From: Elusimicrobiaceae bacterium
Lineage (GTDB): Bacteria > Elusimicrobiota > Elusimicrobia > Elusimicrobiales > Elusimicrobiaceae
DNA length: 40,246 bases
Direction: 5' to 3'
Assembly: GCA_017468055.1 (NCBI GenBank)
Contig: JAFUJU010000089.1
Coordinates: 1 to 40,246, forward strand
Below are positions 24,358-32,039 of this stretch, in pieces (the stretch's first letter is position 1; the number at the start of each line of letters is the position of its first letter). The position numbers and the translations under genes are program-made. Under the pieces are notes generated by a model. That model made no database searches, was not told the DNA's origin, and saw only the letters and a list, made by a program, of their open reading frames with translations.

Positions 24358-25224
24358 ATGATTTTAGAAGGAAAAACTTTTGCCGCCCAATTACGTGCAC
24401 CCTTAGCCCAAAGAGCCGAACAAATAAAAGCGAAATTAGGAAGACCCATTTCCTTATGCGCCATCGGCTCCACCGAGGACTATGGGGCCTATGTCTATTT
24501 AAAGAAAGAAGTACAGGCAGCGGAAAAATTAGGGGTGAAAGCACAGGTACATGAAGTTAACAAAAATACCTCTGTCCAAGAATTTCTATCCCTGTTAAAG
24601 CAGGCTTCTGCCGATCCGGAGATAGATGCTATTTTGATACCGCGCCCTTTACCGGAACATTTGGCTGATAGCGGGTTTACCCGCTTTATCGCTCCCGAAA
24701 AAGATATTGACGGTATGTCTAATATATCCTTGGGAAATTTGTTCTTATGTAAAACGTGGCAAGAAGTTAAAAAGTTACCCACTTTCATTCCCTGTACGGC
24801 CATGGCAGTTATACGTTTGCTGGATTATCATCACATTGATCCGCAAGGAATGGAAACGGCCGTTATCGGGCGTTCTTCCACGGTAGGCCGGCCTTTAGCC
24901 CATTTGTTAAGCTGCCGTAATGCAACCGTTAAAACTTGCCATACATTCACAAAAGATTTAAAAATTTCATTACAAAATGCCCAACTGATTTGCAGTGCGG
25001 CCGGAAAAGCGGGTTTATTAAACACTCAAAACACACCCGCTGGCAGTATTATTATAGACATTGCTACCAATTTGGATACCCACGGAAATTTATGCGGAGA
25101 TGCCCAAATGCAACCTTTACTGGAACAAGGGTGCCGTGTATCCCCCGTTCCGGGAGGGGTGGGGCCGGTAACACTTGCATGTCTGCTGGAAAACATTATA
25201 TTATCAGGAGAGAAGAAAATCTAA
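24358..25224 (+). CDS. folD: FolD-like methylenetetrahydrofolate dehydrogenase/cyclohydrolase, altered active site
   Basis: FolD interconverts 5,10-methylene-, methenyl- and 10-formyl-tetrahydrofolate. The 288-residue protein has the Rossmann motif AVIGRSSTVGRPLAHLL, the KDIDG loop and a PVPGGVGPVT ending, so the fold is secure. The catalytic set is unusual. With a constant 3-residue offset from E. coli FolD, Tyr50 maps to Tyr47 and Asp121 to Asp118, but Lys54 maps to Glu51 and Gln98 to Pro95 (IPRPLP instead of VQLPLP). The usual PCTP is PCTA. Loss of the lysine should hit cyclohydrolase activity; dehydrogenase may persist. It may be co-transcribed with the lipoprotein gene 9 nt downstream. 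Confidence 0.9.
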   Translation: MILEGKTFAAQLRAPLAQRAEQIKAKLGRPISLCAIGSTEDYGAYVYLKKEVQAAEKLGVKAQVHEVNKNTSVQEFLSLLKQASADPEIDAILIPRPLPEHLADSGFTRFIAPEKDIDGMSNISLGNLFLCKTWQEVKKLPTFIPCTAMAVIRLLDYHHIDPQGMETAVIGRSSTVGRPLAHLLSCRNATVKTCHTFTKDLKISLQNAQLICSAAGKAGLLNTQNTPAGSIIIDIATNLDTHGNLCGDAQMQPLLEQGCRVSPVPGGVGPVTLACLLENIILSGEKKI

Positions 25225-25233
25225 GGAGAACTT

Positions 25234-25668
25234 ATGACAAAAGTTATTCATTTCGCTTTCTGTTTTTTGATTTGTTTAGGCTTAGTCGCCTGTAGCAGTA
25301 ACTCCAAGAAACAAGATGATAATTATAACCGCAAAAAAATTTATTTGACGGAAGAGGATTACTTGGAAGATTTGGACAAACAAGCCTATGCCGAACGCCG
25401 TGAAGCCAAACCGAACACAGAGTCCAATTATATTTTTGACGTACAGCCCGAAACCCAAAAAAATGTTTATTTCTTTGACGACCGGACGCAACCCATGGTG
25501 CCCGGAGAACCCAGCGAGCGGGACTATAAGAAAACAAAACGTCTTTGGGAAAGACCACGCCGCTACTCGCCGGAGCAATACTATGGCAACCAAGCCGCTG
25601 CTCCTGCTGCACCGGCAGAAGATACTTCTTCGTACGACAGTTATTCAGACAGCGGATACGATTACTAG
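25234..25668 (+). CDS. Small Tyr-rich lipoprotein, function unknown
   Basis: The 144-residue protein has a signal peptide ending in lipobox LVAC (Cys20) followed by SSNSKK. The mature part is highly charged and probably disordered, with RRYSPEQYYGN, an Ala/Pro stretch and a Ser/Asp/Tyr tail (SYDSYSDSGYDY). AAGGAG lies 6-7 nt before ATG. It is 9 nt after the folD stop and followed by a terminator. No family recognised. Confidence 0.8.
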   Translation: MTKVIHFAFCFLICLGLVACSSNSKKQDDNYNRKKIYLTEEDYLEDLDKQAYAERREAKPNTESNYIFDVQPETQKNVYFFDDRTQPMVPGEPSERDYKKTKRLWERPRRYSPEQYYGNQAAAPAAPAEDTSSYDSYSDSGYDY

Positions 25669-25684
25669 ATGATCCCCTTTTAGC

Positions 25685-25715
25685 AAAAAACCCGCCTGAA
25701 ACAGGCGGGTTTTTT
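25685..25715. terminator. Bidirectional terminator
   Basis: The stem ACCCGCCTG (25690-25698) pairs with CAGGCGGGT (25702-25710). T runs lie on both strands. It ends the lipoprotein gene and the convergent phosphodiesterase, whose stop codon overlaps the T run. Confidence 0.9.
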
Positions 25716-26496
25716 ATATTTGGGGAAAACGCGTTTTCTTAGACAATTTTAAAGGAGTGTATTTTTCCACCATATCCGCAGGCAACAAATCTTTCGGATT
25801 TAAGAAAAGGTTGGGGCAATCCGTAAAAATTCCATCCACCCCAATCCGCTCTAAAGAACGCATAGTATATTGATCATTGACCGTGTAAATAAAAACTTCC
25901 CGTCCCTCAGCATGACATATATCCACAATTTCTTTGGTGATACGCGTTTTATTCATATGTACACTGCAGGCATCTAAATTGCGGGCTTTTTGCGGCTCAA
26001 AAAGTCGGGTCAGCAAACTAATTTGTGCCGCAGGAGCTATTTTGCGCAAACGTTGCAAGGTGGGATAATCAAAACTGGAAAAGAAAATTTTAGTTAAAGC
26101 TTCCGGACCGAATAGATTTAGCTGTTTCCACAAGATCTCTTCTATGCCGGGATAGACATTATCGTCGTTTTTGATTTCAATATTTAAAAGCTCTAATTCT
26201 TCCACCACAATGGGCAATACTTCGTGCAGCAAAGCAGGGCGCACAATAATGGAAGGATCAAAAGAGTGGACCAAGCGGCATTGGTTCAGCTCTTCTAGCG
26301 TAACATCTTTTATATCCCGCACACAGGTGGTATCCGTCCCCAAGTTATAATCATGATGAACCACCAGCTGCCCGTCTTTACTCAGATGGACATCCAGTTC
26401 ATAACACGTACAACCCATTTCACGGGCTTTGGCAAAAGCCGGCAAAGAATTGGCCGGTGCCGAAGCACTGGCACCCCTATGTGCAAAAATTCTCAT
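25714..26496 (-). CDS. ugpQ: Glycerophosphodiester phosphodiesterase
   Basis: The enzyme hydrolyses glycerophosphodiesters from lipid turnover to glycerol 3-phosphate and an alcohol. The 260-residue TIM-barrel protein has HRG (6-8), E-x-D (Glu33, Asp35), DGQLVVHHD (41-49), the metal/catalytic strand LNIEIKND and a late DGIFTDCPN. There is no signal peptide, so it is cytoplasmic like UgpQ rather than periplasmic GlpQ. The usual PENT near the N-terminus is PANS. The ATG has no ribosome site; a -10 box ends 6 nt before it. Confidence 0.92.
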   Translation of the reverse strand: MRIFAHRGASASAPANSLPAFAKAREMGCTCYELDVHLSKDGQLVVHHDYNLGTDTTCVRDIKDVTLEELNQCRLVHSFDPSIIVRPALLHEVLPIVVEELELLNIEIKNDDNVYPGIEEILWKQLNLFGPEALTKIFFSSFDYPTLQRLRKIAPAAQISLLTRLFEPQKARNLDACSVHMNKTRITKEIVDICHAEGREVFIYTVNDQYTMRSLERIGVDGIFTDCPNLFLNPKDLLPADMVEKYTPLKLSKKTRFPQI

Positions 26497-26502
26497 AGAT
26501 TT

Positions 26503-26531
26503 ATTGTAACAAAATATCTGCCCATAAACAA
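26503..26531 (-). promoter_or_regulatory. Phosphodiesterase promoter, predicted leaderless start
   Basis: On the minus strand TTGTTT (26526-26531), a 17-nt spacer and TACAAT (26503-26508) are followed by 6 nt and ATG. Transcription should begin at or next to the A of the start codon. The -35 abuts the T run of the mscL terminator. Confidence 0.6.
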
Positions 26532-26561
26532 AAAAGCACAGGAAAAAATCCTGTGCTTTTT
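26526..26561 (-). terminator. Terminator of the secA-mscL operon
   Basis: The stem AGCACAGGA (26535-26543) pairs with TCCTGTGCT (26549-26557). It is followed on the minus strand by six T. It lies 16 nt after the mscL stop. Confidence 0.9.
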
Positions 26562-26576
26562 AATTCTGAAGAAATA

Positions 26577-27038
26577 CTATTTGATTTCAGAAGTACATTG
26601 CGGGCAGCGGGTAGCTTCTAGAGCAATTTCGCTGCAGCAGTACGGGCATTTTTTGGTAGTTACCGGAGCGGGGGCCTCTTGCTTGGGAGCATTTAATTTA
26701 TTAATCATTTTAATCAAAAAGAAAATACAAGCCGCTACAATCAAAAAGCTAATGATGGAATTTAAACAATTACCAATGTTTAGCGTCGTTGCACCGGCCG
26801 CTTGGGCAGCAGACAAAGAGGCATAGGGCCCCTCGGTAGCACCTTGTTTCAGCACAATAAACCAATTGGAAAAATCTACTTTTCCTAGCAAAAGCCCCAA
26901 AGGAGGCATCAGAATATCTGCCACCATGGAATTGACAATCTTCGTGAAAGCGCCACCAATAATGATACCAACGGCCATATCAATTACGTTGCCGCGCATC
27001 ACAAACTTCTTAAACTCACCTAACACATGTTTAATCAT
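26577..27038 (-). CDS. mscL: Large-conductance mechanosensitive channel MscL with C-terminal zinc ribbon
   Basis: MscL opens under membrane tension to release solutes during osmotic downshock. The 153 residues start at ATG 27038 (AAAGGAGA upstream; overlap of 4 nt with the preceding gene). EFKKFVMRGNVIDMAVGIIIGGAF (8-31) is the classic N-terminus and TM1, and SIISFLIVAACIFFLIK is TM2. The periplasmic loop is normal. After a Pro/Ala linker the tail has CPYC (131-134) and CPQC (145-148), a four-cysteine zinc-ribbon signature that E. coli MscL lacks. A longer reading from 27167 is an artefact of the overlap. Confidence 0.96.
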   Translation of the reverse strand: MIKHVLGEFKKFVMRGNVIDMAVGIIIGGAFTKIVNSMVADILMPPLGLLLGKVDFSNWFIVLKQGATEGPYASLSAAQAAGATTLNIGNCLNSIISFLIVAACIFFLIKMINKLNAPKQEAPAPVTTKKCPYCCSEIALEATRCPQCTSEIK

Positions 27039-27754
27039 TTTTTTCTCCTTTTTATTAGTCCGACCGCTTGAAATAACGGTGCGTACAAATCTTGTTCCGG
27101 CGGGTATGTTATTTCCGACGGGTCTGTTTTTCCAACAAATCTGACAGGGGCCCCCTCTATCCGGCACAGGGGTCTGCGCTCGGCCCGCTCCCCCATTTCA
27201 ACGGCAGCAGCTGCTGCCAAAGCATCTGCTAAATTCACTTGGGTTACTTTCAGGGGTTTGCCAAACAAATCTTTTTTTTCACGCTCATCGCGTACTCCCT
27301 TAAAACCGGCATACCCGCACGCGGCCCCTATTACGCCGCAACGCAAAGGCAAAATCATACTGTCTGTAATAATAATGCCCAGTTTTTTAAGGCCGTATTT
27401 GCTGCAAAGAGCTTTTCTGATTTCTGCCGCACAAGCATATAAATCTTTCGGCAAAAGCAATAGCTTTCCCCGCGCATTAGATTCGTCTATACCGGCATTT
27501 GTCATCACCATACCGGATTTAATACTCAACCAAGCCAATTTTGTTTTTAAACAAGCATCACTTTCTTGGCGTATTAAATTTTCTTTTTGTTTTCCCGATA
27601 GGTAATCAACAGACAAACCCTTCCACAAACAAACTAACTTGGAAGAAATAACCAACAAATCTTTTTCTTTTAAAGGCTCCACATAGCGGCCAATAAAAGA
27701 AATAAGATCTTCTCTTTCCTTAAAAATTCCGGTACGATAAGAAGTTGTTTTCAT
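27035..27754 (-). CDS. CofE-like gamma-glutamate ligase
   Basis: The 239-residue protein belongs to the coenzyme F420-0:L-glutamate ligase superfamily. LLVISSKLVCLWKG, the IITDSMILPLRCGVIGAACG stretch and DLFGKPLKVTQVNLADALAAAAA match the CofE core, including the nucleotide/metal-binding I-S/T-D-S segment. No F420 genes are seen here, and bacterial members outside F420 producers are often annotated as putative folate gamma-glutamate ligases. The true substrate is unknown. It overlaps hemW upstream and mscL downstream by 4 nt each. Confidence 0.8.
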   Translation of the reverse strand: MKTTSYRTGIFKEREDLISFIGRYVEPLKEKDLLVISSKLVCLWKGLSVDYLSGKQKENLIRQESDACLKTKLAWLSIKSGMVMTNAGIDESNARGKLLLLPKDLYACAAEIRKALCSKYGLKKLGIIITDSMILPLRCGVIGAACGYAGFKGVRDEREKKDLFGKPLKVTQVNLADALAAAAAVEMGERAERRPLCRIEGAPVRFVGKTDPSEITYPPEQDLYAPLFQAVGLIKRRKK

Positions 27755-28848
27755 GCATCAAAGGGCCCTACAAAGGCCATAAAGGCTTGATTCGCCAGAA
27801 ACATCCCTTCAAAAGTTAATTTTAGTAAATCCCCTTCCAGCGTCACAAGTCCACTACGGCAAAGAGAATCTATTTCTGAAGAAAAAAGAGTCTTTTTTTG
27901 AGGACTTAAACAAACCCCTCCCAACATGCGCAACCCCAACATAATCTCTTCTCCTTCTTTTGCTTTTCCGGTTAATTTTTCTGAAAACTCCACCGCCGAT
28001 AAACCGAAACGCATTCTGCGCAAATACTCTGTCAAATCAGTGGTATTGCTGCGCCTTTCCCCTTTTTGTAAAGAGGCCGCCGCAGAGCCTAATCCCAAAT
28101 ATTCTTCATTTTTCCAATAGGCCAAATTATGTTTACTCTCATAACCGCTAAGGGCAAAATTGGAAATTTCATAATGAACAAAACCGGCTTCTTGCAGCAA
28201 AAAGTGAGTTTTTTCCAGCTCTCTTCTTACAAGATCGTCATCTGTCTGTATCCCTTCACGGTAAAAAGGGGTTCCTTCTTCCACTTGCAAGCCATATACG
28301 GAAAGATGCTGCGGACCTAAAGCCAGCACTTTTTGCAACCCTTCCAAAAAATCCTTTTCATCTTGATTAGGCAACCCTGCTATCAAATCAATGCTGATAT
28401 TTTCAAATCCTGCCTCCCGGGCGTGGTCATAAGCAGACAGAAAAGTGTTCACATCATGCAAACGCCCGATACGTTTCAAGACGTCATCATTCATACTTTG
28501 CAAACCAAGGCTCAGACGGTTAATCCCCAGCTGCTTTAAGAGTTTTAATTTTTCTGTTGTCAAACTTTCCGGATTAGCCTCCACCGTACTTTCTGCAAAG
28601 GAAGAGATAGGCGCAAAACGGCGGGTAATAATCTCACATAAAACATCTAATTGATTGGCAGATAATATACTAGGGGTTCCCCCACCGATATAAAGCGTTT
28701 CAAATTTTTGGTTAGAATAAAAAGACGCTTCCGTATCCAGAGCGCACAAATAACTGTCAGTCAGGCTCTCTTGGCAAGCAAAAGAAGCAAAATCACAATA
28801 ACGGCATTTTTGCCGGCAGAAAGGAATATGGATATAAAGTCCGCTCAT
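27751..28848 (-). CDS. hemW: HemW-like radical SAM protein
   Basis: The 365-residue protein has the radical SAM cluster C-x3-C-x2-C ([10 protein letters not shown]) right after [21 protein letters not shown] and NRLSLGLQS. These match HemW, a heme-binding protein once taken for an oxygen-independent coproporphyrinogen oxidase; the first cysteine lies too near the N-terminus for true HemN. No other heme genes are present. Overlaps prfB and the CofE-like gene by 4 nt each. Confidence 0.9.
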   Translation of the reverse strand: MSGLYIHIPFCRQKCRYCDFASFACQESLTDSYLCALDTEASFYSNQKFETLYIGGGTPSILSANQLDVLCEIITRRFAPISSFAESTVEANPESLTTEKLKLLKQLGINRLSLGLQSMNDDVLKRIGRLHDVNTFLSAYDHAREAGFENISIDLIAGLPNQDEKDFLEGLQKVLALGPQHLSVYGLQVEEGTPFYREGIQTDDDLVRRELEKTHFLLQEAGFVHYEISNFALSGYESKHNLAYWKNEEYLGLGSAAASLQKGERRSNTTDLTEYLRRMRFGLSAVEFSEKLTGKAKEGEEIMLGLRMLGGVCLSPQKKTLFSSEIDSLCRSGLVTLEGDLLKLTFEGMFLANQAFMAFVGPFDA

Positions 28849-29963
28849 ATTTTACGTTCCGCTTCATAACGCAAGTAAGCAAAAATAAAAGGGTCCAAAT
28901 CTCCATCCATCACGCCGGTAATATTGGCACTTTCATAGCCACTGCGTAAATCCTTCGCCAGTTGATAAGGCATAAACACGTAGGAACGGATTTGATGCCC
29001 CCAAGCGATTTCTCCCTTCTGGCCGTAACGTTTCTCCGCCTCGGCACGTTTCTTATCCAGCTCCATTTCATACAGCCGGGCTTTTAACATTTTCATAGCC
29101 GTTTGGCGGTTTTGCAATTGGCTTCGTTCAATACGGCAGGAAACCACAATGCCGGTGGGCTTGTGCAACAAACGGACCGCACTTTCCACCTTATTTACAT
29201 TTTGCCCGCCATGTCCGCCGGCGCGGCTGGTTTCCAGCTCTATATCTTTTTCCGGTATTTCTATATTGATTTCATCTTCAATATCCGGCAACACATCAAC
29301 GGAGGCAAAAGAAGTATGCCTTCTGGCATTGGCATCAAAAGGGGAAACTCTGACCAACCGGTGTACTCCGTTTTCACCTTTTAAATATCCATAAGCGTAT
29401 GGCCCTTCCACAATTATAGAAGCATTTTTGATTCCGGCTTCTTCCCCCGGCAAAACATCTGTAACGGAAACTTTCATTTGGTGTTGTTCTGCCCAGCGCG
29501 TGTACATACGCAATAACATTTGTGCCCAATCGCAAGATTCTGTTCCACCCGCACCGGCATGAATGGTTAAAATAGCTCTTAGCTTATCATGTGGGTGGGA
29601 TAAAGTAATTTCAAATTCTTTTTTCTCTACTTCTTTTTCCAACTCTTTTAAAGCAAGGTCTAAAACGGACAATTCATTTTCGTCTTGCATTTCACGGGCC
29701 AAATCAAACAAAGTTTGGTTATCTTCCAGCTGTTTCTGCAAATGTTTGTATGTTTCTATGGCAGTTTTTAAACTGTCTATTTTTTGCGTTACCGTTTTAG
29801 CTTTTTGATTATCATTCCAAAAATTAGGCGCAGCGGCCAAAGATTCCTGATCGGACAATTCTTTCTCTTTTACGGGAATGTTTTCCATTTGACCGATTTT
29901 GTGTATCCGCTCTGTTAAAGCATTAAGCATATTTTCTATATCTTTAAATTCAATATTATTCAT
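28845..29963 (-). CDS. prfB: Peptide chain release factor 2
   Basis: RF2 reads UGA and UAA and releases the finished peptide. The 372-residue protein has the SPF anticodon-like tripeptide (207-209) and GGQ (252-254) in [14 protein letters not shown]. The whole protein is in a single frame, so the programmed +1 frameshift (CUU UGA C near codon 25) that autoregulates most bacterial prfB genes is absent. Its start overlaps the lnt end by 8 nt without a ribosome site, implying translational coupling. Confidence 0.96.
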   Translation of the reverse strand: MNNIEFKDIENMLNALTERIHKIGQMENIPVKEKELSDQESLAAAPNFWNDNQKAKTVTQKIDSLKTAIETYKHLQKQLEDNQTLFDLAREMQDENELSVLDLALKELEKEVEKKEFEITLSHPHDKLRAILTIHAGAGGTESCDWAQMLLRMYTRWAEQHQMKVSVTDVLPGEEAGIKNASIIVEGPYAYGYLKGENGVHRLVRVSPFDANARRHTSFASVDVLPDIEDEINIEIPEKDIELETSRAGGHGGQNVNKVESAVRLLHKPTGIVVSCRIERSQLQNRQTAMKMLKARLYEMELDKKRAEAEKRYGQKGEIAWGHQIRSYVFMPYQLAKDLRSGYESANITGVMDGDLDPFIFAYLRYEAERKI

Positions 29964-31578
29964 AAGAAAAAACCATCACCGAAAGCAAAATAGTAAAATA
30001 AATCGCCGCGCAAACCCATGCGAACCAATCCCCCCAACGGGTATAAAACGTAATATCCGAACCCAAGGGAAGCGGTACATCAGCCAACAATATATCCCGT
30101 GTGTTTAATTCTGCACGGGAAAGAATTTCCCCTTTAGCTGATATAACTGCCGATATACCTGTATTGGCGGCACGCAAAACAGGACGCCCCATCTCCGCCG
30201 CACGCAAAACGGAAACTGCCAAATGTTGATACGGAGCATCTGTATCAAAAAACCATGCATCATTGGTAATATTAATAAAAAATTTAGCACCGTTGCGGGC
30301 TTGGTTCCGCCAACGGGAAGAAAAAACCGATTCATAACAAATGGTTGTTCCAAAAGGAACTTGAGAAACCTGCAACAGGGGCTGATCCCATTTTCCGGCA
30401 GAAAAACTGCCCAACGCCCCCAGCACTTCTACTTGAGGCAAAAGACTACGAATGGTATTTTGTAAAGGAATATATTCTCCAAAAGGAACTAAATGCACTT
30501 TATCGTAAAAAGAAAGCTCTGTTCCTTGGGCAGAAAATAAAAAGGCACTTACATAATTTTGCTCTTCATCTTGCCGGTTGCTACCAACCAATTGCCAAGC
30601 TCCCGTAAATTGGGCCAATTCTTGGAATAAAGAAAAATAAGGCTCTTGTTGTACCGGCCCGGGGCTGACACTTTCCGGCCATACGGCAAGCATGCTGTTT
30701 GTGCCTTCCAAATCAGCCCCCATTTGAGCAATGGTATCCAAAATTTCTTGTTCATATTCGGGGGTCCATTTTTTGTATTGGTCAATATTGGGTTGCATGA
30801 CAGCAGCATGCAATCTAAGTAGAGAGCGGGGTTCCGGACGGGACAATACATAGGCCCCGTAACCGTAGGTGGCTAAGAAAACGGCCGCCGCCAAGCACAT
30901 CTGAAAGATACCGCGCTTGAGATAGGGCATCGCAAAGGCGTATCCGATACTAATAGAACAAAAAGCAATCAGTGCACTGATGCCGGTTGTACCCGTAAAA
31001 GAAGCAATCTGTACAATCTCCGGTAAGTTCCATTGGGAATAACCCAAAGAAAACCACGGAAATCCCACCGCATACGTAGCCAACATTTCATGCGCCCATT
31101 CCAAAGCGGCCCAGCCCAAAGCGGCCAAAAAAGCAAAAGCACTCTGTATTTTTTTTAGATAAAAACAACTGGCCCCAAAAACAGCAAACATAATGGCCAT
31201 CAGAGCACTCAGGCCTATCCAACAAAAAATCCCCATAGAAGGGCTCAATCCGCCCCCGTTCACGCAGGTAATATATATCCAATGATACAATCCCGCATAC
31301 ACGCAAATACCCGTAAACCACGCGTAGAAAACCGAACTCCAAAAACCTCTCAAGCGCACCAATGCACAAATAAAAGGAGCCAGAGCCAACCACGCTAGCA
31401 AGCTATGGGAAGATTGGGGATAGGAATATTTAAACAGGACCGCAGTTGCAGCTGCGCAAAGGAGTAAAAAAAGAAAAGACAGCAAACTTTTTCCGACAAA
31501 CGCCAAAAAAGCCAAAAAAGAGGGTTGCTCTTTTTCGGCTTTTGTTTCATTTAAAAACGGACGGCGGATCGGACTCAT
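29956..31578 (-). CDS. lnt: Apolipoprotein N-acyltransferase
   Basis: Lnt adds the third acyl chain to the N-terminal cysteine of lipoproteins in the inner membrane. The 540-residue protein has several hydrophobic segments (about 30-245), then a nitrilase domain with the Glu-Lys-Cys triad: Glu302 in WPES, Lys360 in [11 protein letters not shown], Cys414 in TTICYES. A final membrane segment lies near the C-terminus. An AGGTTGG ribosome-site-like stretch precedes the ATG. This fits the several lipoproteins encoded in this window. Confidence 0.95.
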   Translation of the reverse strand: MSPIRRPFLNETKAEKEQPSFLAFLAFVGKSLLSFLFLLLCAAATAVLFKYSYPQSSHSLLAWLALAPFICALVRLRGFWSSVFYAWFTGICVYAGLYHWIYITCVNGGGLSPSMGIFCWIGLSALMAIMFAVFGASCFYLKKIQSAFAFLAALGWAALEWAHEMLATYAVGFPWFSLGYSQWNLPEIVQIASFTGTTGISALIAFCSISIGYAFAMPYLKRGIFQMCLAAAVFLATYGYGAYVLSRPEPRSLLRLHAAVMQPNIDQYKKWTPEYEQEILDTIAQMGADLEGTNSMLAVWPESVSPGPVQQEPYFSLFQELAQFTGAWQLVGSNRQDEEQNYVSAFLFSAQGTELSFYDKVHLVPFGEYIPLQNTIRSLLPQVEVLGALGSFSAGKWDQPLLQVSQVPFGTTICYESVFSSRWRNQARNGAKFFINITNDAWFFDTDAPYQHLAVSVLRAAEMGRPVLRAANTGISAVISAKGEILSRAELNTRDILLADVPLPLGSDITFYTRWGDWFAWVCAAIYFTILLSVMVFSYE

Positions 31579-31586
31579 TTGCCAAC

Positions 31587-32039
31587 CTAATAGACAATTT
31601 TACAATGTTGTTGCTCACACACGGGGCGTGCGGAGGCAGAACATTCTCTTTCCGTTGAGCCCTCAGAGGGACAAGACGTTGCTTGAGCAAAAGCGGCCTC
31701 CATCATAGAAGAGAACTCTAAAGACATGGAAGAGTTAATCGCTGTTACACCCTCAGGTCCTCGCAAACAACCGCAAGGATCCTTATCCACAATAATACAA
31801 TCTTCATTTACCGTACAAGAAACCAAACGTTCTTCCAGTTCGGCTTTTCTGCGGGCATCTTTTGCATTTTGGCGGCGCTTTTCTTGCTTTTCTATTTCTG
31901 CTTGCCGTTCGGCTACCATATTTTTTGTTACCAAAGGCATTTGCACTTCTATCATATTTCTACGGGAATAGAAAGCCAAAGATAATAAAATGGCCGCACC
32001 GGCACAAATCAACAAAAGAATTGCTTTTATTTGTTTCAT
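31587..32039 (-). CDS. Membrane-anchored Cys-rich protein of unknown function
   Basis: The 150-residue protein has one N-terminal membrane segment (about 5-24), a charged helical stretch (about 42-72, likely coiled coil) and a C-terminal Cys-rich domain with eight cysteines: VSC, EDC, DPCGC, TSC, REC, PVC and QHC. The C-x-x-(D/E)-D-C, CGC, C, C, C-x-x-x-x-C layout resembles small disulfide domains found in many uncharacterised secreted proteins. The domain is probably periplasmic and oxidised. Start ATGA overlaps the secA stop by 4 nt; lnt follows 8 nt later. A role linked to secretion or lipoproteins is only contextual. Confidence 0.75.
   Translation of the reverse strand: MKQIKAILLLICAGAAILLSLAFYSRRNMIEVQMPLVTKNMVAERQAEIEKQEKRRQNAKDARRKAELEERLVSCTVNEDCIIVDKDPCGCLRGPEGVTAINSSMSLEFSSMMEAAFAQATSCPSEGSTERECSASARPVCEQQHCKIVY

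Noticed and set aside
27039-27167. Longer N-terminus of MscL
   Set aside because: It would overlap the CofE-like gene by over 100 nt and precede the universal MscL beginning; AAAGGAGA supports ATG at 27038.
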